Shown: positions 43,878 through 53,295 of the stretch, piece after piece
How the letters are laid out: every line of letters starts with the position of its first letter
How positions within the stretch are numbered: position 1 is the first letter of the stretch
Assembly: GCA_013911975.1 (NCBI GenBank)
Contig: JACESF010000002.1
Span: forward strand, 94,822 to 158,821
Reading direction: 5' to 3'
Length of the DNA: 64,000 bases
Source of the DNA: Hyphomicrobiales bacterium
GTDB lineage: Bacteria > Pseudomonadota > Alphaproteobacteria > Rhizobiales > Xanthobacteraceae
Program-made: the position numbers and the translations under genes
The notes under the pieces: generated by a model
The model's input: only the letters and a program-made list of their open reading frames with translations
What the model was told of the DNA's origin: nothing
Databases searched by the model: none

Positions 43878-45248
43878 TTAATAGGCCAGCGCCTCAAAGA
43901 CCGGCTCCACGGAGCCGTTCCAGGGGCCAGCATAGAGATCGAGAAGGCGCTCGGCGGGCGTGCGGCCCGTGGCCAGCGTCTCTTCCAGCGGCGCGAGGAA
44001 GCGCGTCTCATCCCGGCCCTGGCTGTCGCGCATGTTGCGGCGCGCGAGCCCGGCGCGGGAGATGGCCACCGCATCGCGCGCCACGTCCGCCAGCGAGCGC
44101 CCGGCGATCTCCGCCTTCAGGGCGAGGCGGGGCACGTCGTCGCGCACGTGCTGGCGCTGGGCGTCGGTCCAGTCCTTCACCAGATCCCAGGCCGCATCGA
44201 GGCTCGTCTTGTCGTAGAGCAGCCCCACCCAGAAAGCGGGCAGGCCGCACAATTCCGCCCAGGGACCGGCATCCGCCCCGCGCATCTCCAGGAAGCGCTT
44301 CAGGCGCACCTCGGGGAAGATGGTGGACAGGTGGTTCACCCAGTCAGACAGGGTCGCGGTCTCCCCCGGCAGAGCCGGATGTCGGCCCGCCAGCAGGTCG
44401 CGGAACGAGGAGCCGGACACGTCCACATAGGTCTCGCCGCGCTTCACGAAATACATGGGCACGTCGAGCGCGTAGTCCACATAGCGCTCAAAGCCCATGC
44501 CCGGCTCGAAGGCGAAGGGCAGCATGCCTGAGCGGTCGGCGTCCGTATGGCGCCAGATTTCCGAGCGGAAGGACAGGAAGCCGTTCGGCTTGCCTTCCGT
44601 GAAGGGCGAATTGGCGAACAGCGCCGTCGCCACCGGCTGGAGGGCGAGACTGACGCGCAGCTTGCGCACCATGTCGGCCTCCGAGGAGAAATCGAGATTC
44701 ACCTGCACGGTGCAGGTGCGGAACATCATGTCGAGCCCGAGCGTGCCCACCTTGGGCATGTAGCCGGCCATGATGCGGTAGCGCCCCTTGGGCATGGCCG
44801 GGGTTTCGGCGCGGGTCCATTTGGGGCTCATGCCGATGCCCAGGAAGCCGAGGCCGAGCGGCTCGGCCACTTCGCGCACCTGGGTCAGGTGCGTGTTGAT
44901 CTCCGAGCAGGTCTCATGCACCGAGGCGAGCGGCGCGCCGGACAGCTCGAACTGGCCGCCCGGCTCAAGCGAGATGGCGCCGCCGCCATGGGGATCGGCA
45001 AGGCCGATCAGCGTCTCGCCTTCCAGGATCGGGTCCCAGCCGCTCTTCGCCTTCATGCCCTCCAGCACCGCGCGGATGCCGGCCGGCCCCTCATAGGGAA
45101 CGGGCTCGTGGCGGGAGAGGGTGAAGGGGATCTTCTCGTGCTCGGTGCCGAGGCGGAAGGCGCTCTCGGGCTTGTTTCCCTCCTCGATCCACGCGACCAA
45201 CTCGTCGCGCGTCTCGATGGGCGTTGCGTCCAGCGTATCGCGGGCCAT
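43878..45248 (-). CDS. gshA: Glutamate--cysteine ligase
   Basis: FRLGTEHEKIPFTL, GGAISLEPGGQFELSGAPL, LQPVATALFANSPFTEGKPNGFLSFRSEIWRHTD. Confidence 0.95.
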   Translation of the reverse strand: MARDTLDATPIETRDELVAWIEEGNKPESAFRLGTEHEKIPFTLSRHEPVPYEGPAGIRAVLEGMKAKSGWDPILEGETLIGLADPHGGGAISLEPGGQFELSGAPLASVHETCSEINTHLTQVREVAEPLGLGFLGIGMSPKWTRAETPAMPKGRYRIMAGYMPKVGTLGLDMMFRTCTVQVNLDFSSEADMVRKLRVSLALQPVATALFANSPFTEGKPNGFLSFRSEIWRHTDADRSGMLPFAFEPGMGFERYVDYALDVPMYFVKRGETYVDVSGSSFRDLLAGRHPALPGETATLSDWVNHLSTIFPEVRLKRFLEMRGADAGPWAELCGLPAFWVGLLYDKTSLDAAWDLVKDWTDAQRQHVRDDVPRLALKAEIAGRSLADVARDAVAISRAGLARRNMRDSQGRDETRFLAPLEETLATGRTPAERLLDLYAGPWNGSVEPVFEALAY

Positions 45249-45535
45249 GCGCGCGTCTTTCCCTGGGCGGTCGGCCGGTAGCCGCCGCTGATGCTCAAAC
45301 CTGTGAGGCGCCGAAGGCGCCGGTCATGCGTGAAAGCAGGCGTTGCGCGAAAGGGTGAAATCCGGCGCGCCCGCTCAAGACCAAGGACGCGGGAACATAC
45401 ACGCAAGTGCGTCCCTGGCAAATCGCGGGCGGCCCACAGGGCGGACGCGCCCGGGGCAATGCCGCCTCCCCCTGGGTCAGGTATGGGCCATGGGCAAGCG
45501 GCGAGGCGCGCGCGGGACAGGGCGTCCCGCCGGCC

Positions 45536-47185
45536 TCAATGGCCCTCGGCCTTGCGGGCCTCTTCCTCCACCAGCTCCTTCTTGGAGAGCTTGCCCACCA
45601 GGGTCTTCGGCAGGGTCTCGCGAATCTCCACCTGTCGGGGGAGTTCGATCTTGGAGAGCTGCCCCTCCAGGAAGCTGGACAATTCCGTGGGCGTCACCGC
45701 CTGCCCCTCGCGAAGGGTGACAAAGGCCTTCGGCGCCTGGCCGCGATAGGCGTCGGGAATGCCGATGGCCACCGCCTCCGCCACCGCCGGGTGGAGATAC
45801 AGCGCTTCCTCGATCATGCGCGGATAGACGTTGTAGCCGCCGCACAGGATCACGTCCTTGATGCGGTCCACCAGGAACAGATAGCCGTCCGCGTCGAGAT
45901 AGCCCACGTCGCCGGTGCGGAACGCGCCGTCGATGAAGGCCGAGCGGGTCGCCTCCTCGTTGCGCCAGTAGCCGGTCATCACCTGCGGGCCGCGCGCGCA
46001 CACCTCGCCCCGCTCGCCCACGCCGAGGATGCGCGTCGGGTCGGTCAGGTCGCGGATCTCGATGACGGTGCCGGGAACCGCCGTCCCCACCGAGCCGTCC
46101 TTGACGACGCCCAGCGGCGGGTTGGCGGTGAGGACGGGCGATGTCTCGCTGAGGCCGTAGCCTTCCACCAGCTTGCAGCCTGTGAGGGATTCGAACCGGG
46201 CGCGCACTTCGGCCGGGAGCGGCGCCCCGCCCGACACGCCGAGCTTCAGGGATGCCAACTGCTCCCGGCGAAGGCCGGGACAATTGTTAATGGCCGCGAA
46301 GATGGTGGGCACGCCGGGGAAGATGGTCGGCCGATCCGTCTCGATGGTGGCGATCAGATCCTTCAGGTTGAAGCGCGGGACCAGGATGACCTCGCCGCCG
46401 ATGGACAGCGGGATGTTCATCACGTTGGTCATGGCGAAGACGTGGAACAGCGGCAGCACGCCGAGCACCCGCTCCTCCCCCTCCCGCAACAGGCACACAT
46501 GGTTGAGCACCTGGGAGGCGTTGGCGGTCACGTTGGCATGGGTGAGCTGCGCGCCCTTGGGAACACCCGTCGTGCCGCCGGTATATTGCAGCACCGCGAT
46601 GTCGGTCTCCGGCTCGACGCTCACCGGAGTGGGCCGGTCGCCACGGCGGGCGACGTCGGCGAAGGTCACGTGCCGCCCGTCCGCGCGGTCATAGACCGCC
46701 ATGTCCTTGCGCTTGAGAAGCTGGAAGCCGAGCGCCTTCAGCCAGGGCAGGATGCCCGCCATGGGGCAGACGATGATGGTCTTCAGCCCCGTCTCGTCGG
46801 CCACCGCCGCCACACGGGAATGGATCAGCTTCAGGTCCGGCACCACCATGATGGTGGTGCCCGAATCCCGGATCTGGTGGGACAGTTCCCGCTCCACATA
46901 GAGCGGGCTGTAATTCACCACCGTGCCGCCCGCCTTGAGGGCGGCGAAATAGAAGATGACCGAATAGGGCGTGTTGGGCAGGCAGAGGCCCACCTTAGTC
47001 CCCTTCCCCACGCCCATGCGCTGGAGCCCGGCGGCGGCGGCGTCCACCAGCACGCCCAGCTCCGCATACGTCCATTTGCGCCCGAGGAAGTTGAGGGCCG
47101 TGCGGGCCCCGTGCTTCCGCACGCTGGCGTCCAGCAGGTCCGGAACGGGCCCGATGGAGACGCCAGGAAGAGTCGTGGCGAGCAT
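45536..47185 (-). CDS. fadD: Long-chain fatty acid--CoA ligase
   Basis: LQYTGGTTGVPKGAQLTHAN, VEGYGLSETSPVLTANP, GYLDADGYLFLVDRIKDVILCGGYNVYPRMIEE. Confidence 0.94.
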   Translation of the reverse strand: MLATTLPGVSIGPVPDLLDASVRKHGARTALNFLGRKWTYAELGVLVDAAAAGLQRMGVGKGTKVGLCLPNTPYSVIFYFAALKAGGTVVNYSPLYVERELSHQIRDSGTTIMVVPDLKLIHSRVAAVADETGLKTIIVCPMAGILPWLKALGFQLLKRKDMAVYDRADGRHVTFADVARRGDRPTPVSVEPETDIAVLQYTGGTTGVPKGAQLTHANVTANASQVLNHVCLLREGEERVLGVLPLFHVFAMTNVMNIPLSIGGEVILVPRFNLKDLIATIETDRPTIFPGVPTIFAAINNCPGLRREQLASLKLGVSGGAPLPAEVRARFESLTGCKLVEGYGLSETSPVLTANPPLGVVKDGSVGTAVPGTVIEIRDLTDPTRILGVGERGEVCARGPQVMTGYWRNEEATRSAFIDGAFRTGDVGYLDADGYLFLVDRIKDVILCGGYNVYPRMIEEALYLHPAVAEAVAIGIPDAYRGQAPKAFVTLREGQAVTPTELSSFLEGQLSKIELPRQVEIRETLPKTLVGKLSKKELVEEEARKAEGH

Positions 47186-47266
47186 TTCTTGTCTCCCGGT
47201 CGGGACGGGGCGGCCCGTTGTCCGGGCCGCGCTTGGCCGCCACCTCGAGGGCGGCGGCGTCCCGCA

Positions 47267-48598
47267 TCACTTCGTGACGAGCACCGTCTTCGGCTGAGCG
47301 GTGTCGAACCGGTATCTTACGCCGACCGAGACAATATCCACATAGGCATCGTTGACCTCGGCCACCAGCGAGCCGCGCGTGGCGTTGCCCAGCTCGTTCG
47401 GGAACAGCGTGATGTTGCCGCTCTGGCCGAAGATGTGGGTATAGGCAAAGTCGAGGCTGAGGTTCGGCGTCCACGCATAGGTGAAGCCGGCCGAAGCCCA
47501 GATGCGGTCGCTGTCCGGCAGGCGGGGCGTGCGGTAGGCGTCGGTGACGGGGCTGATCTCGTAGCCGAGGCCCGCGCGCACCGCCAGTTGCGGCGTCCAC
47601 TGATATTCCACGCCGCCGGAGAAGAACCAGCCGTCCTGCCACTGGAGATTGAGCACGGACGGGGTGGCCGTGGAGGAATCGATCACCAGGGATTCGAGGT
47701 TGGACCAGTTGGTCCATTCCACCGTGCCGGACAGGGTCCATTGCGGCGTGATCTGCGACCGGAAGCTGCCGGTGATCTGGTCGGGCAGCGTCAGGCCGGC
47801 GGTGGTGGACAGGTTCGCCAGCGTCGTGCCCGACACGGTCGACAGGTTGGTGAGCCCTTCCAGCGTGTTGCTGATGGCGGAGCGATAGCCGATGCCGATG
47901 GTGGTGCCCGGCATCACGGTGATGAGGGCGCCGAGCGAGAAGCCGTAGCCGATGTCGTCGCCGTTCACGACCGCGTTGCCCGTGGGGAACGGCGGCGCGG
48001 CGCTGAGAAGCTGGGCGTTGGTGAGCTTGGCGTCGAAATAGTTGGCGTTGACGCCGCCGCCGACGGTCAGCCAGTCATTGACCTTGTAGGCCACCTGGGC
48101 GCCGAGATTGATGTCGAAGATGCGGCTGTAGCAGCCGTAATAGCGGCCCGACCAGTTGCAGGTGGCGTCGGTGACGAGGCCGTAGGGCGAATTCAGCGAC
48201 AGGCCGACCGCCCAGCGGTCGCCCGCATAGGTGGCGTAGCCGGTGGGCAGGACGCCATTGTCCACGATGTTGTCGACGCCGTAGGTGCCCAGATTGGTGC
48301 CCAGCGCGCTGCGGGACGACAGCACGTCGATGGAGGCGTGCGGGGCGATATAGGTGACGTTGCCCTCGAACTGCATGCCCGGCACGAAGCTGATGGCCGC
48401 CGGGTTCCAGTACATGGAGGCGAGGCCCGCTCCGCCCGCCGCGTTACCGGCGAAGGACGTGCCCTGGTAGTAGGCGCTCTGCTCGCGCAGGCCGAAGCCG
48501 CCGGCCGCAGCCTCCCCCGCCACCACGGCGAGCGGGGCGACGAGCGCCGTGGACAGAAGCAGGCGCGCGGCGCGGGTGGAACGACAGGCTTGGATCAT
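47267..48598 (-). CDS. fadL: OmpP1/FadL-family outer membrane transporter
   Basis: Signal peptide then GGFGLREQSAYYQGTSFAGNAAGGAGLASMYWNPAAI; beta-barrel ending VGVRYRF. Confidence 0.92.
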   Translation of the reverse strand: MIQACRSTRAARLLLSTALVAPLAVVAGEAAAGGFGLREQSAYYQGTSFAGNAAGGAGLASMYWNPAAISFVPGMQFEGNVTYIAPHASIDVLSSRSALGTNLGTYGVDNIVDNGVLPTGYATYAGDRWAVGLSLNSPYGLVTDATCNWSGRYYGCYSRIFDINLGAQVAYKVNDWLTVGGGVNANYFDAKLTNAQLLSAAPPFPTGNAVVNGDDIGYGFSLGALITVMPGTTIGIGYRSAISNTLEGLTNLSTVSGTTLANLSTTAGLTLPDQITGSFRSQITPQWTLSGTVEWTNWSNLESLVIDSSTATPSVLNLQWQDGWFFSGGVEYQWTPQLAVRAGLGYEISPVTDAYRTPRLPDSDRIWASAGFTYAWTPNLSLDFAYTHIFGQSGNITLFPNELGNATRGSLVAEVNDAYVDIVSVGVRYRFDTAQPKTVLVTK

Positions 48599-49030
48599 TT
48601 CAGCCCCCCAATGAGCTTGGCTTTTCCTCGAGAGCGGTCCCCATGGCGCCCGGTCGGCACTCTTATGGGTACGAACCATCTCCTATACGTCAGCATGCCC
48701 GATCGGGCCCTAGCGTCAACCACCCAATGACTGACGGACAGCAGGATAAGGACGGGGTGTGACCGAAACGCAACGCGTTCCGTGGTTGCAGGAGATGTTT
48801 TCCTCAGATTCCAGGAAAATGAATGCTTGTACCGCCTCTATTCTCTCTGTTTCCCGGTCGATGTTTCGATTCACAGGTGAGACGAAAACCTTTCATCAGA
48901 CATGCTGCAATGCAGCAATTACTTCGACCCGGCCAGAAAATGACGCGCTGGAGAATCGACTCCCGCTTGTGCTCCCGGGCAAAGGATGTATCTTCGGTGC
49001 CGAGCCCTGACGTATAGGTGAGGTTCGCAC

Positions 49031-49462
49031 ATGGCCCCCAGACGGAACGCCCCCGGTGCCCTGACGGACACCTTCTTCACCGTCACGGAACTCGCCCGCG
49101 ACCTGGACGTGACGGCGCGCACCATCCGCTTCTATGAGGACAAGGGCCTCATCCTGCCCCGCCGGGCGGGAAACATCCGCATCTACACGAAGCGCGACCG
49201 GGCGCGGCTCGTGCTCATCCTGCGCGGCAAGCGGCTTGGCTTCTCGCTGCGCGAGATCAAGGAATATCTCGACCTCTACGACCTCGACCCCTCCCAGAGC
49301 GAGCAGATCCGCCTGCTGCTCCAGAAGGTGCGCGACCGCCTCGCCTTGCTGGAGGACCAGCGCGTGGCGCTGGAGGAATCCATCGGCGAGCTGAAGGAGA
49401 TCGAAAGCCAGACGCTCGCAGTCCTTGAGGGCCACCGCCCCGGCGAGGCCGCTGCCGTCTGA
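49031..49462 (+). CDS. MerR-family transcriptional regulator, possibly controlling fatty-acid degradation
   Basis: FTVTELARDLDVTARTIRFYEDKGLILPRRAGNIRIYTKRDRARLVLILRGKRLGFSLREIKEYL. Confidence 0.9.
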   Translation: MAPRRNAPGALTDTFFTVTELARDLDVTARTIRFYEDKGLILPRRAGNIRIYTKRDRARLVLILRGKRLGFSLREIKEYLDLYDLDPSQSEQIRLLLQKVRDRLALLEDQRVALEESIGELKEIESQTLAVLEGHRPGEAAAV

Positions 49463-49565
49463 GGATCATCGGGGCGTCGTGAAGCACGCCCAAAGTCACA
49501 CCGAACCGTCATCGGACCCCCAACAGGGCGCGAAGCCCGGGACCAGCACACAGGCAGGAGAGCCC

Positions 49566-50702
49566 ATGCAGAACGTGGTCATCGCGGGATATGCCCGCTC
49601 CCCCTTCACGCCCGCCAAGCGCGGCGAGCTGGCCCGGGTCCGCCCCGATGACCTCGCCGCCCAGGTGGTGCGCGACCTCATCCTCCGCACCGGCGTGAAG
49701 GCCGAGGACATCGAGGACCTGATCGTCGGCTGCGCCTTCCCGGAGGCCGAGCAGGGCTTCAACGTGGCGCGCCTCATCGGCATGATCGCGGACCTCCCCC
49801 AGTCGGTGGCGGGCGTGACCGTGAACCGCTTCTGCGGCTCCTCCATGCAGGCCGTGCATATGGCCGCCGGCCAGATCCAGCTCGGCGCGGGCGAGGTCTT
49901 CGTCTGCGCGGGCGTGGAGAGCATGAGCCGCGTGCCCATGACGGGCTTCAACCCCATGCCCAATTCCGCCCTCTACGCCAGGAACCCGGCCTCCTACATG
50001 GGCATGGGCGAGACGGCGGAGAATGTCGCCAACAAGTGGCAGATCACCCGCGAGGACCAGGATGCCTTCGCCCTCGCCAGCCAGCGCAAGGCGGCCCAGG
50101 CGCAGGCCGAGGGGCGGCTCGACGCTGAGATCGTCGCCATCACGGCCAACGGCAAGAGCGTGACCAAGGACGGCTGCATCCGCGCCGAGACCACGGCCGC
50201 CGACCTTGCGGGCCTCAAGCCCTCCTTCGACCAGAACGGCTCCGTCACCGCCGGCACCGCCTCCCCCCTCACGGATGGCGCCGCCGCCGTGCTGGTCTGC
50301 ACCGAGGCGTATGCGGAGAAGAACGGCCTTGAGCCCCTCGCCCGCCTGCGCGGCGTGGCGGTGGCGGGCTGCGCGCCCGAGATCATGGGCATCGGCCCCG
50401 TGGCTGCCACCCGCAAGGCGCTTGCCCGTTCGGACATCAAGATCGGCGACATCAGCGTGGTGGAGCTGAACGAGGCGTTCGCCTCCCAGGCCCTCGCCTG
50501 CCAGCGTGAACTGGGCATCGCGGACGACACGCTGAACCTCGACGGCGGCGCCATCGCGCTCGGCCATCCGCTGGGCGCCACCGGCGCGCGCATCGTCGGC
50601 AAGGCGGCCGCGCTGCTGAAGCGCCTGGGCGGGCGCTATGCGCTGGCCACCCAGTGCATCGGCGGCGGCCAGGGCATTGCCACCGTTCTTGAGCGCGTGT
50701 GA
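49566..50702 (+). CDS. fadA: Acetyl-CoA C-acyltransferase (thiolase)
   Basis: TVNRFCGSSMQAVHMAAGQIQLG, ELNEAFASQALA, GGAIALGHPLGATGARI. Confidence 0.95.
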   Translation: MQNVVIAGYARSPFTPAKRGELARVRPDDLAAQVVRDLILRTGVKAEDIEDLIVGCAFPEAEQGFNVARLIGMIADLPQSVAGVTVNRFCGSSMQAVHMAAGQIQLGAGEVFVCAGVESMSRVPMTGFNPMPNSALYARNPASYMGMGETAENVANKWQITREDQDAFALASQRKAAQAQAEGRLDAEIVAITANGKSVTKDGCIRAETTAADLAGLKPSFDQNGSVTAGTASPLTDGAAAVLVCTEAYAEKNGLEPLARLRGVAVAGCAPEIMGIGPVAATRKALARSDIKIGDISVVELNEAFASQALACQRELGIADDTLNLDGGAIALGHPLGATGARIVGKAAALLKRLGGRYALATQCIGGGQGIATVLERV

Positions 50703-50710
50703 GGCCGGCC

Positions 50711-53029
50711 ATGAGCGAAATTCGCAAGGTCGCCGTCATCGGCGCCGGCGTCATGGGCGCCGGCATCGCGGCCCATGTGGCCAATGCGGGCGCCGAGGCG
50801 CTGCTGCTGGACATCGTGCCGGAAGGCGCAACGGACCGCAGCGCCATCGCCAAGGGCGCCATCGAGAAGCTGCTGAAGGCGGAACCCGCCGCCTTCATGT
50901 CCAAGGCCAATGCCAAGCGCGTCATTCCCGGCAATATCGAGGATGACCTCCACAAGCTGGCCGAATGCGACTGGATCATCGAGGCGGTGGTCGAGCGGCT
51001 CGACATCAAGCAGGCGCTCTACGCGAAGATCGACGCGGCGCGCCGCCCCGGCACGCCGGTCTCGTCCAACACCTCCACCATTCCGCTCGCGGACCTCACC
51101 AAGGGCCTGCCGGACGGCTTCCGCCGCGACTTCCTGATCACCCATTTCTTCAATCCGCCGCGCTACATGCGCCTGCTGGAAGTGGTGACGGGGCCGGAAA
51201 CCGATCCGCAGACCGCCGCCCGCGTCTCCCGCTTCTCGGACGTGTCGCTGGGCAAGACCGTGGTGGCCTGCAAGGACACGCCCGGCTTCATCGCCAACCG
51301 CCTCGGCACCTACTGGCTCCAGGCGGCGGTGCTCGGGGCCATCGACCTCGGCCTCACCGTGGAAGAGGCGGACGTGGTCATGGGCCGCCCCTTCGGCTTT
51401 CCCAAGACCGGCGTGTTCGGCCTCCTGGACCTCGTGGGCCTCGACCTGATGCCCCACGTCCAGGGCAGCCTGAAGCGGGCCCTGCCCGCCACGGACCCCT
51501 TCCACGCGCTGCTGCGCGACGTGCCGCTCATCGAGACCATGATCGGCAGCGGCCTCATCGGCCGGAAGGGCAAAGGCGGCTTCTACCGCCTGAACCGTGA
51601 CGGCGGCGGCAAGGTGAAGGAGGCCATCGACCTCGCCTCCGGCGCCTATCGCAAGGAAGAGAAGGCGGCCCTGCCCGAGGGCGCGGAGAAGCACCTGGCG
51701 GCCCTGCTCGCCCACGACAGCGCCATGGGCCGCTATGCCCGGGCCGTCATGGGCGGCACGCTCGCTTATGCCGCGCGGCTGGTGCCCGAGGCTGCGAACG
51801 ACATCGTCGCCATCGATGAGGCCATGCGCCTCGGCTACAATTGGAAATGGGGTCCGTTCGAACTGATCGACCGGATCGGCGCCTCGGCCCTCATCGCCCA
51901 GTTGAAGGCGGACGGCGCGGACGTGCCGGCCCTGCTGGCGGCGGCGGAGGGCAGGACCTTCTACCGCGTGGAAGGCGGCAAGCGGCAGTATCTCGGCACG
52001 GACGGCGCCTATCACGACATCGTCCGGCCCGAGGGGGTTTTGCTGCTGGAGGACATCAAGCTCTCCAGCCAGCCCGTGGCGAAGAACGGTTCCGCCGCCC
52101 TGTGGGACATCGGCGACGGCGTGCTGTGCCTGGAATTCACCAGCAAGGGCAATTCGCTGGACGAGGGCATCATCACCCTGCTCACCCGCGCCACCAAGCT
52201 GGTGAAGGAGAAGTACAAGGCCCTCGTCATCTATAATGAGGGGCAGAACTTCTCCGTGGGCGCCAATCTCGGCCTCGCCCTGTTCGCCTGCAACATCGCG
52301 GCATTCGGCGAGGTGGAGAAGCTGGTGGCGACCGGCCAGAAGGCCTACCAGGATCTGAAATACGCCCCCTTCCCCACCGTGGCCGCGCCTGCGGGCATGG
52401 CGCTGGGCGGCGGGTGCGAACTGCTGCTGCATTCCAGCGCCGTGCAGGCGCACGCGGAAAGCTATATCGGCCTCGTGGAATGCGGCGTCGGCCTCATTCC
52501 CGGCTGGGGCGGCTGCAAGGAGATGCTGACCCGCTGGCAGACCGAGCCCACCTTGCCCAAGGGGCCCATGCCCGCCCCTTCCAAGGTGTTCGAGACCGTC
52601 TCCGTCGCCACCGTGTCCAAGTCGGCGGCGGAAGCGAAGGAACTGCTGTTCCTGCGCAAGACCGACGGCATCACCATGAACCGCGACCGCCTGCTGGCGG
52701 ACGCCAAGGCCCGCGCCCTCGCGCTCGTGGACGGCTACCAGCCGCCCAAGGCGCAGGACCTCACCTTGCCCGGCCCCTCCGGCAAGACCGCCATGGTCAT
52801 GGCGGCGGACGGCTTCCACCGCCGGGGCATCGCCACCAAGCACGATCTCGTGGTGGCCGACGCGCTCGCCACCGTGCTTACGGGCGGCGGGGCGGACCAT
52901 ATCGAGCCGGTGAGCGAGGCGCAGGTGCTGGAGCTGGAACTTGCCGCCTTCATGCGCCTCATCCGGACCAACGCGACGCTCGCCCGCATCGAGCACACGC
53001 TGGAGACAGGTCGGCCGTTGCGCAACTGA
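50711..53029 (+). CDS. fadB: 3-hydroxyacyl-CoA dehydrogenase/enoyl-CoA hydratase
   Basis: VAVIGAGVMGAGIAAHVANAG, FFNPPRYMRLLEVV, APAGMALGGGCELLLHS. Confidence 0.95.
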   Translation: MSEIRKVAVIGAGVMGAGIAAHVANAGAEALLLDIVPEGATDRSAIAKGAIEKLLKAEPAAFMSKANAKRVIPGNIEDDLHKLAECDWIIEAVVERLDIKQALYAKIDAARRPGTPVSSNTSTIPLADLTKGLPDGFRRDFLITHFFNPPRYMRLLEVVTGPETDPQTAARVSRFSDVSLGKTVVACKDTPGFIANRLGTYWLQAAVLGAIDLGLTVEEADVVMGRPFGFPKTGVFGLLDLVGLDLMPHVQGSLKRALPATDPFHALLRDVPLIETMIGSGLIGRKGKGGFYRLNRDGGGKVKEAIDLASGAYRKEEKAALPEGAEKHLAALLAHDSAMGRYARAVMGGTLAYAARLVPEAANDIVAIDEAMRLGYNWKWGPFELIDRIGASALIAQLKADGADVPALLAAAEGRTFYRVEGGKRQYLGTDGAYHDIVRPEGVLLLEDIKLSSQPVAKNGSAALWDIGDGVLCLEFTSKGNSLDEGIITLLTRATKLVKEKYKALVIYNEGQNFSVGANLGLALFACNIAAFGEVEKLVATGQKAYQDLKYAPFPTVAAPAGMALGGGCELLLHSSAVQAHAESYIGLVECGVGLIPGWGGCKEMLTRWQTEPTLPKGPMPAPSKVFETVSVATVSKSAAEAKELLFLRKTDGITMNRDRLLADAKARALALVDGYQPPKAQDLTLPGPSGKTAMVMAADGFHRRGIATKHDLVVADALATVLTGGGADHIEPVSEAQVLELELAAFMRLIRTNATLARIEHTLETGRPLRN

Positions 53030-53080
53030 GGCAATCCCTTCCCCGCGAGGGGACGTGGGAATGTCGAAGCACAGGCCAAA

Positions 53081-53172
53081 GGGTCGTCATGCCCGGACTT
53101 GATCCGGGCATGACGACCCTGCGCCGGCCCACCCGGCCGAACCCCGTGGATGGCCGGGACAAGCCCGGCCAT
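53081..53172. repeat. Alphaproteobacterial intergenic palindromic repeat element (two hairpins)
   Basis: gggtcgtcatgcccgga-cttga-tccgggcatgacgaccc and atggccggg-acaag-cccggccat; conceptual translation VVMPGLDPGMTT...VDGRDKPGHD resembles the common Rhizobiales repeat. Confidence 0.8.
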
Positions 53173-53295
53173 GACGGCGGTCACGGTCGCGCCGGGGCGA
53201 TGAGACGACGGATCTCTCCCACCGTCCGGGAGAGCAAACGAACCGAAGATCACATGCCTCCGCGCGAGGCGGACAAGAATACGGGAGACATCGCC

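Noticed and set aside
46180-46205. tRNA T-loop-like sequence (GGTTCGAATCCC) on the minus strand inside fadD
   Set aside because: No acceptor, D or anticodon arms around it; it encodes the conserved FadD segment RFESLTGCKLVEGYG.
48759-49010. Small plus-strand ORF (83 aa) between fadL and merR
   Set aside because: No RBS or recognisable domain; lies in an AT-richer promoter region.
52414-53295. N-terminal extension of the acyl-CoA dehydrogenase ORF
   Set aside because: It is out-of-frame reading of fadB and the palindromic repeat; real start is the ATG at 53296.
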